From NCBI GenBank assembly GCA_002690445.1, contig NZER01000131.1:1-21688 (forward strand): DNA of 21,688 nucleotides, in the 5' to 3' direction. This DNA is from Candidatus Pacearchaeota archaeon. GTDB taxonomy: Archaea > Nanoarchaeota > Nanoarchaeia > Pacearchaeales > GW2011-AR1. Position numbers and translations under genes: made by a program. The notes beneath the pieces were generated by a model that did not search any database, was not told the DNA's origin, and worked only from the letters and a program-made list of their open reading frames with translations. Positions 6,952 to 13,931 of the stretch are shown one piece after another (position 1 is the stretch's first letter; every line of letters begins with the position of its first letter).

Positions 6952-8494
6952 GTGTATAAAGGTCATCATCAAACAACTCGAATTGATGCTTGAAGCCCGT
7001 TATTTCTGCTCCTCCTGTACTCTCAATCCGGTATTGTATCTCGTTATAATCGGGGAATGTCGCACCACTCGATTCAATATTGATCGCCGAATGTGACATA
7101 GAATTATCAGTCGTATGCGTAAATATGGTCGTATAGCTCGTCTCCTCGTCCTTACGATACTTCAAAAACACCTGTCCTGCTGTTGGAAGCGGATCAAAAT
7201 ACACCGTAACCCCCTTCGGTTTCTTACGTAGCGCACTATTACCGTGGTTCAATATCTGCGTCTGGTATACGGACGTGTGCGTGAAGTTCGCCGTATCATC
7301 CGTCTTCTCGATAGATCCGTCATTCGAGTGGTTAATAAAGTAGTATTCTCCGGCGGCTCCGAAAGATGAAATAAGGTAATTGCTCGTATCTATATCCGGC
7401 TCTATGTAGTCGATCCACAGTGAAAAGTCCGACCCCTCGCTCTTACGTCCAAATCCCCAAATCCCGAGGTTAAAGGTCGATTCCGTGCTTGTTGACTGGT
7501 CGAACGGAACTGATGCCACCCAATACATACGATTGTTCTTGATAACGACATCCTGTATGAAGCGTCCAAGTGTTACCGTCTGGTTCGCAACAATCTCGGT
7601 GTGTACATTCGGTGTTCCTCCATTCCATGTCCGCACTACCATAGATCCCTTCGTAAGCCCGAGAGCAGACGACATATATTTATCTGATACTCCCACCAAA
7701 TGCCCGTCAATATTCCCCAACACTCGTAACGCACCCTCCCCCCAGTCCAAAACATCATTAAACGTCGCCGTCTCAACTTGGTCCCATATAAATACTTTTG
7801 AGATACCGGCGGGGGTCGCGGTTGCGGATGTCCCGAAGGCACATCCAATAGCAAGATAGTCCCCAAACGGTGCGACAGACGTAATCCGCATGTCATTCGG
7901 AATACCCGTAATCACATCGTCCGTAACAGATGCCGATGAAGAGATACGCACGACTTTGTTGTTATAGAAGGTATAAAAATTACCATCTGTACCGGCCACG
8001 GGGTGTGCAACGGTTACAATCGTCGAGCCAAGCGTGGCGGCAGTGTTCGTGATAGATCCCCCAACCGCCCACTTCGCCAACTGGTTCGTTCCTTGCATAA
8101 ACCACCACTCTCGCGTGCCGCTATTATCCCACTCTCCAAAGCTCCCGTTTATCTTCGCCGCATTGCCTTCGGCAGTCGCCTCAAGCGTCCAGTTGCCCGT
8201 CGTCGGGTCTGCTTTCGATACTACTTTTGGCTGTCCACTCCCGTTTTCACCTAGTCCGTATAACTTCCCGTCTGCGCCGAGCTTAAAATGGCGCACATCG
8301 TACTGCTTCATCCCGTCTGCGGTTGATCCATCATTCTCATCCGTCTCGGTTGATCGGTTCGGCACGAGCTTAAACTTACTCGCAGGGAGATCGAAGTGTT
8401 CAATAAGCGAACCTTTAGTCGAGTCGGTATCGCGGTCGTCTTCTGCAATGCCGCCGTCGAAACGTGTGATTATTTGTTCAACAGTTTGTCCCAT
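6938..8494 (-). CDS. beta-propeller-like tail nozzle or tail tube protein
   Basis: 518 residues, almost entirely beta-strand in character, with repeated blade-like units: DGKLYGLGENG, GNFYTFYNNKVVRISS, GDYLAIGCAFG, DGHLVGVSDKY, NNRMYWVASVPF, AGEYYFINHSNDGSIEKT. The N-terminus (ITRFDGGIAEDDRDTD) resembles openings of phage tail proteins that line the tail lumen. In podoviruses the nozzle (T7 gp12 type) is a propeller protein made next to the adaptor and ejection proteins, which fits this position. Assignment rests on fold-like pattern and context only. The ATG is preceded by TATAACAC and overlaps the end of the peptidase gene by 17 nt. Confidence 0.65.
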   Translation of the reverse strand: MGQTVEQIITRFDGGIAEDDRDTDSTKGSLIEHFDLPASKFKLVPNRSTETDENDGSTADGMKQYDVRHFKLGADGKLYGLGENGSGQPKVVSKADPTTGNWTLEATAEGNAAKINGSFGEWDNSGTREWWFMQGTNQLAKWAVGGSITNTAATLGSTIVTVAHPVAGTDGNFYTFYNNKVVRISSSASVTDDVITGIPNDMRITSVAPFGDYLAIGCAFGTSATATPAGISKVFIWDQVETATFNDVLDWGEGALRVLGNIDGHLVGVSDKYMSSALGLTKGSMVVRTWNGGTPNVHTEIVANQTVTLGRFIQDVVIKNNRMYWVASVPFDQSTSTESTFNLGIWGFGRKSEGSDFSLWIDYIEPDIDTSNYLISSFGAAGEYYFINHSNDGSIEKTDDTANFTHTSVYQTQILNHGNSALRKKPKGVTVYFDPLPTAGQVFLKYRKDEETSYTTIFTHTTDNSMSHSAINIESSGATFPDYNEIQYRIESTGGAEITGFKHQFELFDDDLYTHAIK

Positions 8495-9356
8495 GTGTTA
8501 TAGGGTAAGCCCTAATACGCCTCTGTAACTCCTCCCGACCAAAGGATGTATTCCAATTTCTAAACCACCGCGTATACCACGGCTCTACTGCCACCTCTTT
8601 CGGCGCAAAATCACCCTTCTCAACGTGTATACGCTTCAAGAATGTAAAATCAGTCCCCCACGGGACGCGCTTGATAAATGGCTCGTAGGTATCGGCAAAG
8701 GTGAAGTACTCTCCCTCTTTCCCGCCCACAATCAAGCTCTCATGGTTATCGGTGTTCTTCTTTACATACATCCCATCCTCCTCCACCCATGCGTAGACAG
8801 ATGCGAGTACGGGCGAACGTAATAGTGCCTCCCATATTTTCTCACTCTTCACCTCGGCTCGTTCTTTCGGATGAGCCACCCACTCATGCCACAGTTTGTA
8901 AGTGTGGAGCCACTTCGCACCTTCTCCAATGTGCCGTATCTCCATCGGCTTCGGGGACATGTACTCGTCCCAGTTCGTGACTGCCTCGTCAAACGGTAGC
9001 GATGCTTCCACTATGAGGCCGTGCTTGCGGATCGCCTCGAGCGGTGCCTGCATCGTATTGCCGCGCCGTCCCGTCTCGCTCATAATCGCCGTAAATCGTT
9101 CGGCGTAGTCTACTTCGTCACCATACATAAATGAGCAGAACGTCTCGATTGCATTTATGGGCGTATATGTGGCGCACGACATACTTTCTACGTCCCGTTT
9201 CTTCTGAAACTCAAAAGCTGGCACATTCGGCAACCAGTCACGAGATTGACGCAGTAATTTCGTCTCGGGAATACATGAGTGTCCGCCTAAAAAGTAATCT
9301 TCTAATCGTGGCTCTTCAAATATGAGGCCGTGGCCATTTTTATGTATGTCAGTCAT
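8478..9356 (-). CDS. papain-like (C1-type) cysteine peptidase
   Basis: 292 residues. Candidate catalytic residues are Cys61 in SMSCATYTPINAIE (Cys at the head of a helix, as in papain), His205 in NTDNHESLIVGG, and Asp222 in YFTFADTYEP in the usual Asn position. Spacing and order fit the C1 fold, including the strand 'LASVYAWVEEDGMY' before the His region. There is no signal peptide and no cell-wall-binding domain. The gene follows a one-TM protein with an ATGA overlap, so the pair may be a lysis cassette (holin-like protein plus peptide-cleaving lysin). A virion-maturation or virion-associated peptidase is the alternative. No other endolysin is visible in this window. Confidence 0.65.
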   Translation of the reverse strand: MTDIHKNGHGLIFEEPRLEDYFLGGHSCIPETKLLRQSRDWLPNVPAFEFQKKRDVESMSCATYTPINAIETFCSFMYGDEVDYAERFTAIMSETGRRGNTMQAPLEAIRKHGLIVEASLPFDEAVTNWDEYMSPKPMEIRHIGEGAKWLHTYKLWHEWVAHPKERAEVKSEKIWEALLRSPVLASVYAWVEEDGMYVKKNTDNHESLIVGGKEGEYFTFADTYEPFIKRVPWGTDFTFLKRIHVEKGDFAPKEVAVEPWYTRWFRNWNTSFGREELQRRIRAYPITHGTNC

Positions 9357-9649
9357 TGTGGTATGCCATTTCTCACTGCTTCAACCCGCGCCCCGAACGC
9401 CGGTATTCGGGTCTCAAATACTATGCGAGACAAGCGCGATTCTTCCCGTGATAATTTTGATTCTACTATGCTCCGGTTCATAACATCAGTCATCTCCTCA
9501 AACGCTACTATCATATTTTGCGCTTGAGCTCTCATTTCTCGGCGCTCAAAAAAGTTAAGGATCAATACAAGGACTAGGACACCTATAACGCCCCCTTGTA
9601 TGACTGTCTTCAACATTCCTGATGTCTCATTTGTTGTTTCGGTTCCCAT
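9353..9649 (-). CDS. one-TM protein with cytoplasmic helix, holin-like
   Basis: 98 residues. A hydrophilic N-terminus of about 12 residues precedes one strong membrane span (VIQGGVIGVLVLVLILNF, about 16-33). A charged basic stop-transfer RREMR and a long amphipathic helix follow, with MNRSIVESKLSREESRLSR. Size, single span and charged C-terminus fit small phage holins or antiholins, and the stop overlaps the start of the peptidase gene (ATGA). The ATG is preceded by GTATAACAT. Function is inferred from context only. Confidence 0.7.
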   Translation of the reverse strand: MGTETTNETSGMLKTVIQGGVIGVLVLVLILNFFERREMRAQAQNMIVAFEEMTDVMNRSIVESKLSREESRLSRIVFETRIPAFGARVEAVRNGIPQ

Positions 9650-9659
9650 ATGTTATACT
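9631..9659 (+). promoter_or_regulatory. weak candidate plus-strand promoter before the three-way-junction element
   Basis: TTGTTG (9631-9636) and TATACT (9654-9659) are separated by 17 bp. The -10 matches 5 of 6 consensus bases; the -35 matches only the TTG. A start near 9666 would produce an RNA of about 105 nt covering the folded element and ending in the T-tract at 9759-9770. Confidence 0.2.
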
Positions 9660-9835
9660 TCTTGTAATTGAATACCGTACCGGGTACGGGGAAACTCATT
9701 AGGCATGTCCGTTAAGGATGCCTCCCGAATGCTTTGTTCGGGGAGTTTCCCTAGCGGATTTTTCTTTTTTAAGTACGGTGTCATAGAACAAATATAGTGC
9801 GAATATAAACGTGGTAATTGGCTCAAGATAAACAT
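9653..9835 (-). CDS. possible 43-60 aa protein, doubtful
   Basis: The open frame ends ...LQEV-TAA 3 nt before the ATG of the one-TM gene, the same tight V-TAA junction seen elsewhere here (6526, 15714). Possible starts are ATG 9835 (GGA nearby, 60 aa) or ATG 9784 (43 aa, MTPYLKKKNPLGKLPEQ). The product is basic and hydrophilic, with no family recognised. Against it, almost the whole frame lies inside the highly folded element 9674-9779, which may be the real function of the DNA. Confidence 0.3.
   Translation of the reverse strand: MFILSQLPRLYSHYICSMTPYLKKKNPLGKLPEQSIREASLTDMPNEFPRTRYGIQLQEV
9674..9779. other. three-way-junction inverted-repeat element with T-tract
   Basis: Stem B pairs GGGAAACTC (9689-9697) with GAGTTTCCC (9743-9751). 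It encloses hairpin C (9701-9705 plus 9708-9710 with 9716-9723, a 2-nt bulge) and hairpin D (9724-9729 with 9737-9742, 7-nt loop). Junction strands are 3, 0 and 0 nt. An outer pair ACCGTAC (9674-9680)/GTACGGT (9773-9779) competes with a local hairpin 9675-9689. Plus-strand T-runs occur at 9759-9763 and 9765-9770. All stems are Watson-Crick, so either strand could fold. It may be a small RNA, or the leader of the holin-like gene. Confidence 0.5.
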
Positions 9836-9852
9836 AATTCCAAATAAACTCG

Positions 9853-9863
9853 TATAAACTCAT
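9853..9863 (+). promoter_or_regulatory. TATAAA element directly before the plus-strand pair
   Basis: TATAAA at 9853-9858 ends 5 nt before ATG 9864. If it is a -10 box the transcript would be essentially leaderless. No good -35 hexamer is visible at 16-18 bp. Confidence 0.3.
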
Positions 9864-10001
9864 ATGTATAAAGACAACTCATTCCCATTCCGTACCGTGC
9901 GAGACATCCCCGCGTTTCTATACGTCCTCATAGTTGTTCCGCTTTTTGAATGGGTGCATGACATATGGACAAATCACTTCCCAAAGGAACAATCACAGTA
10001 G
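9864..10001 (+). CDS. 45-aa membrane protein
   Basis: MYKDNSFPFRTVRDIPAFLY opens the protein. One span covers about residues 15-32 (PAFLYVLIVVPLFEWV) and a polar tail ends KEQSQ. It is encoded opposite to the flanking late genes, and its last 37 nt overlap the next plus-strand gene in another frame. The two are therefore likely co-expressed and possibly partners. The TATAAA box is 5 nt upstream and no Shine-Dalgarno sequence is evident. The function is unknown; overlapping membrane pairs include lysis accessory (spanin-like) and exclusion genes, but no lipobox Cys is present here. Confidence 0.55.
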   Translation: MYKDNSFPFRTVRDIPAFLYVLIVVPLFEWVHDIWTNHFPKEQSQ

Positions 10002-10345
10002 TAACGATCCTCGTTGTCGCCGCCGTAGCATTCCCGCTCGGTGTCATATTCGGAACACATACCACGCCGATCTCTCACAAAGATCTCGCATACCAACAGG
10101 CGGGAGAGTTTGTGAAGTCGCTCGGGCGACCAGCACAAGGATTCCCCCATCTCACGTCCGAACACCTGCTCGTTGTGTGCGTAGAGTTTCATCCTAATTT
10201 CAGCCCGGCAAAACGTTCGCGAATCATCCACTCCTCAATCGCAGGAGACAGCCGCCTCGCACCGTATGAAAACACCGGAGACAACGCGCTCTGCATGGAC
10301 TTTACAAATGGCAACAAATACTCTGTTTCGTGGAATTATCAATAG
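9965..10345 (+). CDS. 126-aa protein with N-terminal anchor and exported domain
   Basis: A short basic N-terminus (MDKSLPKG) precedes a hydrophobic span (about 9-30, TITVVTILVVAAVAFPLGV). A soluble domain of about 95 residues follows, with two cysteines (Cys72, Cys110) that could form a disulfide outside the cytoplasm. Its stop codon TAG abuts the stop TAA of the convergent fibre-like gene with no base between. Opposite strand, own start context and pairing with the 45-aa membrane protein suggest a moron, for example for superinfection exclusion or host-surface change. No family recognised. Confidence 0.7.
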   Translation: MDKSLPKGTITVVTILVVAAVAFPLGVIFGTHTTPISHKDLAYQQAGEFVKSLGRPAQGFPHLTSEHLLVVCVEFHPNFSPAKRSRIIHSSIAGDSRLAPYENTGDNALCMDFTNGNKYSVSWNYQ

Positions 10346-11302
10346 TTAATTACCATAGACCTTTATAGACGACCCCACAGGGAAGTTGCCCCCTCCTGCA
10401 TGTACTTGAATTGATGTCACGGGCGTAGTCGTACTCTGAATACCCCCGCCGTTTACAAAATCCGGCGCGGCACTCGACGATGACGCAATCGTCCCGTTGA
10501 AAACCACGCGTTTATCGAGTGACGAATTAGCCCAAAAAACCTCAACCGCATAGGTAGATGTCGTAATCGCACCCCCCAAGTCTCGATTCATGTGAATACC
10601 GCTCTGATTTGCCCCACTGTCCTCCGTGGCATTCTCATAGAACTTGGTCGCATACTCAGTCACGCTCGAATCGTTAAACCGCATCCGATTGATCCCCGGC
10701 GCAGACTTACGCCCCAAGTTCAAGACAACAAGCATATTATCCGTCGCGGCAACCGTCGAAGACACTGACGCTTCTGCTTGTACCAATGTCGAAGAAGCAA
10801 GTAACGTCCGCGTCGTTGTTGCAGTTACCGAAGCAGCATTAGTAATAGTAATAGCTCCCGAGCTACTGGTAATCGAAATCCCATCACCCGCCGTCAGTGC
10901 CGCAATAATCCACGCATCTGTCCCTGAGCTAATAAGCACCTGTCCATTTTCCGACGGCGGGGTACTCGTCCCCGTCCCGCCATCTGCAATAGCAATCGTT
11001 CCGCTCACCCCCGCCGTCGTATGCAAATGTCCCGGGTCAACACTCGTCGCGTTCACGACATCATCATTTATCCGTGTCAAAGATCCGTTCACATTCGTTC
11101 GAAACGTGTTGATCGTATCAGAAAGCTCAGTCGATGATACCGACGCTCCAAGCTGTGCCTGCAAAACAGCAATCTCCTTCTCCTGCACCTCAGTCTTCAG
11201 CGTGATAACCCGCTCCCGCGTTACCGTCCCCACGGCCACCGCGCCGACAAGAAAGCCAAGAATGAGCGTTGCCAGTACTGTTATGGATCCTCTGGTGTGC
11301 AT
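10346..11302 (-). CDS. membrane-anchored fibre-like protein
   Basis: 318 residues. An N-terminal hydrophobic segment (about 7-26, ITVLATLILGFLVGAVAVG) is followed by a coiled-coil-like stretch with VITLKTEVQEKEIAVLQAQL. Then comes a Ser/Thr-rich beta region holding phage-fibre phrases ADGGTGTSTPPSENGQVLIS and LTAGDGISITSSSGAITITN. The C-terminus (SIQVHAGGGNFPVGSSIKVYG) resembles compact beta domains ending phage or surface proteins. A tail fibre with an uncleaved membrane anchor is unusual. HTRGSI at the N-terminus echoes HIRGST of the 155-aa protein. The start overlaps the preceding stop (TAATG). It may be displayed on the host or membrane-assembled before virion assembly. Confidence 0.75.
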   Translation of the reverse strand: MHTRGSITVLATLILGFLVGAVAVGTVTRERVITLKTEVQEKEIAVLQAQLGASVSSTELSDTINTFRTNVNGSLTRINDDVVNATSVDPGHLHTTAGVSGTIAIADGGTGTSTPPSENGQVLISSGTDAWIIAALTAGDGISITSSSGAITITNAASVTATTTRTLLASSTLVQAEASVSSTVAATDNMLVVLNLGRKSAPGINRMRFNDSSVTEYATKFYENATEDSGANQSGIHMNRDLGGAITTSTYAVEVFWANSSLDKRVVFNGTIASSSSAAPDFVNGGGIQSTTTPVTSIQVHAGGGNFPVGSSIKVYGN

Positions 11303-11526
11303 TAGTTTTTGGATTGATTACTAAAACTCGTTGACGACTTTGATGCATTGGTCCATGTGATGTCTACCAACTCCGCAAACGTCACGTCCTTCAATTGCGT
11401 CCCATCGGGGAAAAACACGTCCGTAAACACAAAATCCTTTATGTCATTCAATATGGTTGCCTTTCCGTGCGCCATCTGGTTCAAGAATGTCGCCGTTGTC
11501 TTCGACTGGTTCGTAAAAGTAGCCAT
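11302..11526 (-). CDS. 74-aa repeat protein with F-x-N-Q-x-K units
   Basis: Short units [TS]-[FW]-x-N-[QA]-x-K occur at both ends: TFTNQSK and TFLNQMAHGK at the N-terminus, TWTNASK and SFSNQSK at the C-terminus. They flank a central segment (DVFFPDGTQLKDVTFAELVD). I have seen similar N-Q-S-K repeats in short proteins of the phage head-tail region, but know no defined function. It begins 1 nt after the stop of the adaptor gene, and its TAA overlaps the next ATG, so it is translated with these genes. Confidence 0.75.
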   Translation of the reverse strand: MATFTNQSKTTATFLNQMAHGKATILNDIKDFVFTDVFFPDGTQLKDVTFAELVDITWTNASKSSTSFSNQSKN

Positions 11527-11527
11527 A

Positions 11528-12229
11528 TTACCGTGCGTTGATACCCGCCATCACAAGCTGCTTGCGTACGTCCTTTTCTCTCCGCCGGTAGTGATCTCGC
11601 AACCCTTCTTCAAGCTCCTTAATCTTGTCCCGTATCATCAATACGCGATCTTGCTTATAGGTCATGCAGTACGGTAATGCCGCCTTATACGCCAATATAT
11701 GATGGTACGGCGCAGCAAATCCCGGTGTCTTCGTTCCGGTCGTAACCTCGGCCGATGTAAACACACTCGCCGTCCTCTGAAAGTAAATCTTTAAGCCATT
11801 CGTAAGCGTCACATTCACCCCATTGTCCGGTGCGGGGTAGAGGAAGATAGAATCTCCCTGCTTGTCATACTCAATCGGCTGTCCGCTCGTCTTCTGGTAT
11901 TCGGGAAGCGCAATGTTAATCTGCGACTTATCCATCGGGTTTACCAAGATACTATTCCCATCCTTATCCAGTATTTCTACACGTTCTATTTCAAGGTGCG
12001 TCGAGTCAAACGTGTAATCCTGCTGATCGGCGACGAGATCCGTCCGTCCAATCGGCAAGTCCGTGAAGTTCGAGTCATCAAACTGCCACGTCCCGTCCAT
12101 CCCGATAATCATACCCACCACCTCTTCGTATGCCGCGTTTTCACGGCGCAGCAAATCCGCAGCCGCATAGCTGGTTGTATCTGCATCGCACAGTAACCGT
12201 GCTTCGGCTTCGATATCTGCAATAGTCAT
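11528..12229 (-). CDS. head-to-tail adaptor protein
   Basis: 233 residues. The helical N-terminus (TIADIEAEARLLCDADTTSY) is followed by a central beta domain with DLPIGRTDLVADQQDYTFDS and IFLYPAPDNG. The C-terminal helices (HHILAYKAALPYCMTYKQDR, then a charged coiled coil KELEEGLRDHYRRREKD) match the usual layout of podovirus adaptor (T7 gp11-like/P22 gp4-like) proteins that join the portal to the nozzle. Its place directly after the capsid gene is typical. No strong Shine-Dalgarno sequence is present; the 78-bp upstream gap holds two hairpins. Confidence 0.75.
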   Translation of the reverse strand: MTIADIEAEARLLCDADTTSYAAADLLRRENAAYEEVVGMIIGMDGTWQFDDSNFTDLPIGRTDLVADQQDYTFDSTHLEIERVEILDKDGNSILVNPMDKSQINIALPEYQKTSGQPIEYDKQGDSIFLYPAPDNGVNVTLTNGLKIYFQRTASVFTSAEVTTGTKTPGFAAPYHHILAYKAALPYCMTYKQDRVLMIRDKIKELEEGLRDHYRRREKDVRKQLVMAGINAR

Positions 12230-12235
12230 GAGTGA

Positions 12236-12296
12236 GTGTGAGAAGACCCCCCGTTATATGGTAGATCTCCTCACACAGCCCCATGACAGGGCTGTG
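12236..12296 (-). promoter_or_regulatory. two adjacent hairpins between capsid and adaptor genes
   Basis: CACAGCCC (12274-12281) pairs with GGGCTGTG (12289-12296), loop 7 nt. GTGTGAGAAGA (12236-12246) pairs 10 of 11 with 12266-12276. The two stems share 3 bases, so they compete at their border. No T-run follows on either strand. Such structures after a capsid gene can protect the mRNA end or attenuate downstream translation. Confidence 0.45.
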
Positions 12297-12307
12297 ATGA
12301 ATAACAT

Positions 12308-13162
12308 TTATGCAACGTTAATGTCAAAGATGACTGGTTTTACGTTCGTCCAGATCTTTTCCTTATAGTCCACACGAGATACGACTGAGACACCCGAAAC
12401 CAAGTTCGGGTCTTTGTCATCAACCATGATCTGTCCAAATGTGTCCCGTACAATACCGATCCACGGTGCCTTCTTCACACCCGCCATCAAGTGGTTCGCA
12501 GCCAACAGTTCCGATGAATAATGGGTGAATCCCATATAGTTCATCGCCTGCCTCGATCCGCCTGTAAGTGCAGTGTCAGCAGTTGAAAATCCGTTTGCTT
12601 GCATAAATGCTTCAAGGATCTCCAAGTCTGCGGCACGCCATACGATGAATCCGCCGTTGCGGTTCAGCATCGTCTCACCTTCCGCAACACGGATCACACG
12701 CCGTAAGCCGCGAATAATATCATCAATATTCGTTGCCGATACGGTGATCTGGTCAGTTGCAGCACCGCCGCCTCCGATACTTGACGTACCGAAGTCGGTC
12801 ATATTGGCGTGATCGGCAAAGATCGCCGTACCAATATCCTCGCTCAGAAGCGTTCCCTGCCGTGCGGCAAGCTGCATCTGATCAAGATAATCCGTCTGCG
12901 CCAAGTCAGCGCGGTCAATAACCTGCGGAAGTATCTTGTAGGTATTTATGGTGACACTCTCGTCTGTGATCGTGTCATCTTGGAAGGTGTACGCAGTCTC
13001 TCGCGTCCCCGTCTGTACTGTCGCATCAGTTCGATACGGGTTGTGTACAACGCGCTTATTCGAGATATCTACCGTACAAATATCCTTCCAAATGGTTGGC
13101 TCGTCCAAGTGTTCTTGAACCGTAGCCGCCCAATCTTCCTGATAAATTACTGTATTTGCCAT
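12308..13162 (-). CDS. major capsid protein, HK97-fold type
   Basis: 284 residues. MANTVIYQEDWAATVQEHLD at the N-terminus, a long central spine-like helix region (NIDDIIRGLRRVIRVAEGET), a beta-rich peripheral domain with a Gly-rich loop (SSIGGGGAATDQ), and a C-terminus with PWIGIVRDTFGQIMVDDKDP and YKEKIWTNVKPVIFDINVA all fit tailed-phage coat proteins. It follows the acidic scaffold gene and has the best Shine-Dalgarno in this area (AAGGA, 4 nt before the ATG), as expected for the most abundant protein. No N-terminal maturation protease cleavage region is obvious. Confidence 0.85.
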   Translation of the reverse strand: MANTVIYQEDWAATVQEHLDEPTIWKDICTVDISNKRVVHNPYRTDATVQTGTRETAYTFQDDTITDESVTINTYKILPQVIDRADLAQTDYLDQMQLAARQGTLLSEDIGTAIFADHANMTDFGTSSIGGGGAATDQITVSATNIDDIIRGLRRVIRVAEGETMLNRNGGFIVWRAADLEILEAFMQANGFSTADTALTGGSRQAMNYMGFTHYSSELLAANHLMAGVKKAPWIGIVRDTFGQIMVDDKDPNLVSGVSVVSRVDYKEKIWTNVKPVIFDINVA

Positions 13163-13189
13163 TTGTCCTTACTCTTCTTCTAACCCTCA

Positions 13190-13816
13190 TCAACGCAGTT
13201 CGACTTTTCCAATGGGGTTGTCGGTAAAGGTACTGCCCGATTTTGCTTTCGCAATTTTCGCCTTCACCACCTCGCGGCGCAGCTTGTTCTGATCAGTAGG
13301 GGGCAGTACCCCCTTTTTGATCCAATACTCAACCTTGTCGCGTGATGCCGTGCCGGATCGTTTCGAGCCGGATGGCGTGGCTTCTTTCGTCGCCGCCGCA
13401 TCTCGCCGTTCTTTCAAATCCTTTTGGAAGTATCCTGTTGCCAAGACATCATCCAGCGACTTCCCCGTTGCATCCATTACCTCGCGCACGAAATCAAACT
13501 CGTTTTCTTTAATCTCTTTTGCGAGGAGGTATGCCTTTTCTGCGTAGTTAAACCCTTTTGTTTCCTCAGAAGCAGGGGTTTGCGCTTCTGGCTTTTCGTC
13601 TTCTTTTGGAGTGTTTGCCTTTTTGAGTTCGGCAATCTCAGCTTTCAAAGCTTTGGTTGCTTCCCGCTGCTTTGATCCCTTTTTCTCCAACTGTTTTGCT
13701 CGCTTCTCCCAATCGGTAGGAGTTTCTTCTGCGCCCGCGTCTTCGTCCTCTACATCCTCGTCCTCCGCGTCCACGTCTTCTACCCCCTCCGCCATGTCAT
13801 TTTTTATTTGTGCCAT
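13190..13816 (-). CDS. scaffolding protein
   Basis: 208 residues, very acidic at the N-terminus (GVEDVDAEDEDVEDEDAGAE). A predicted coiled coil follows (KRAKQLEKKGSKQREATKAL), then Pro/Glu-rich linkers, and finally a basic C-terminal region (about 165-200, VVKAKIAKAKSG). Acidic, coiled and with a basic C-terminal coat-binding end, it has the classic scaffold layout and is encoded just before the capsid gene. The upstream gap 13817-13931 is AT-rich and may hold a promoter. Confidence 0.8.
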   Translation of the reverse strand: MAQIKNDMAEGVEDVDAEDEDVEDEDAGAEETPTDWEKRAKQLEKKGSKQREATKALKAEIAELKKANTPKEDEKPEAQTPASEETKGFNYAEKAYLLAKEIKENEFDFVREVMDATGKSLDDVLATGYFQKDLKERRDAAATKEATPSGSKRSGTASRDKVEYWIKKGVLPPTDQNKLRREVVKAKIAKAKSGSTFTDNPIGKVELR

Positions 13817-13931
13817 AAAATGATAAATGTCTATTAAATTGTTTAATGAGATTTATAACTCAGTATCAGTTTTTCGAAGACTGAAAACTTACTGCCAATT
13901 TTTAGGTGGGAGAATTGAGAACCCCGCTATG
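13817..13931 (-). promoter_or_regulatory. AT-rich leader before scaffold and capsid genes
   Basis: This 115-bp gap is one of the longer ones in the late genes. On the minus strand it holds TATAAA (13857-13852) with a poor -35 region, so it is at most a weak promoter candidate. A broken inverted repeat (13861-13870 with 13880-13894) lies just upstream of it. It may add capsid and scaffold transcripts. Confidence 0.25.

Noticed and set aside
9674..9779. tRNA gene
   Set aside because: Three helices meet, but there is no 7-bp acceptor with discriminator, no T-loop pattern and no plausible anticodon arm.
10644..11324. 226-codon plus-strand open frame opposite the fibre-like gene
   Set aside because: It is a shadow of the Ser/Thr-rich minus-strand gene; its composition (V/A/S runs) follows from the antisense codons, and the minus-strand product has clear fibre phrases.
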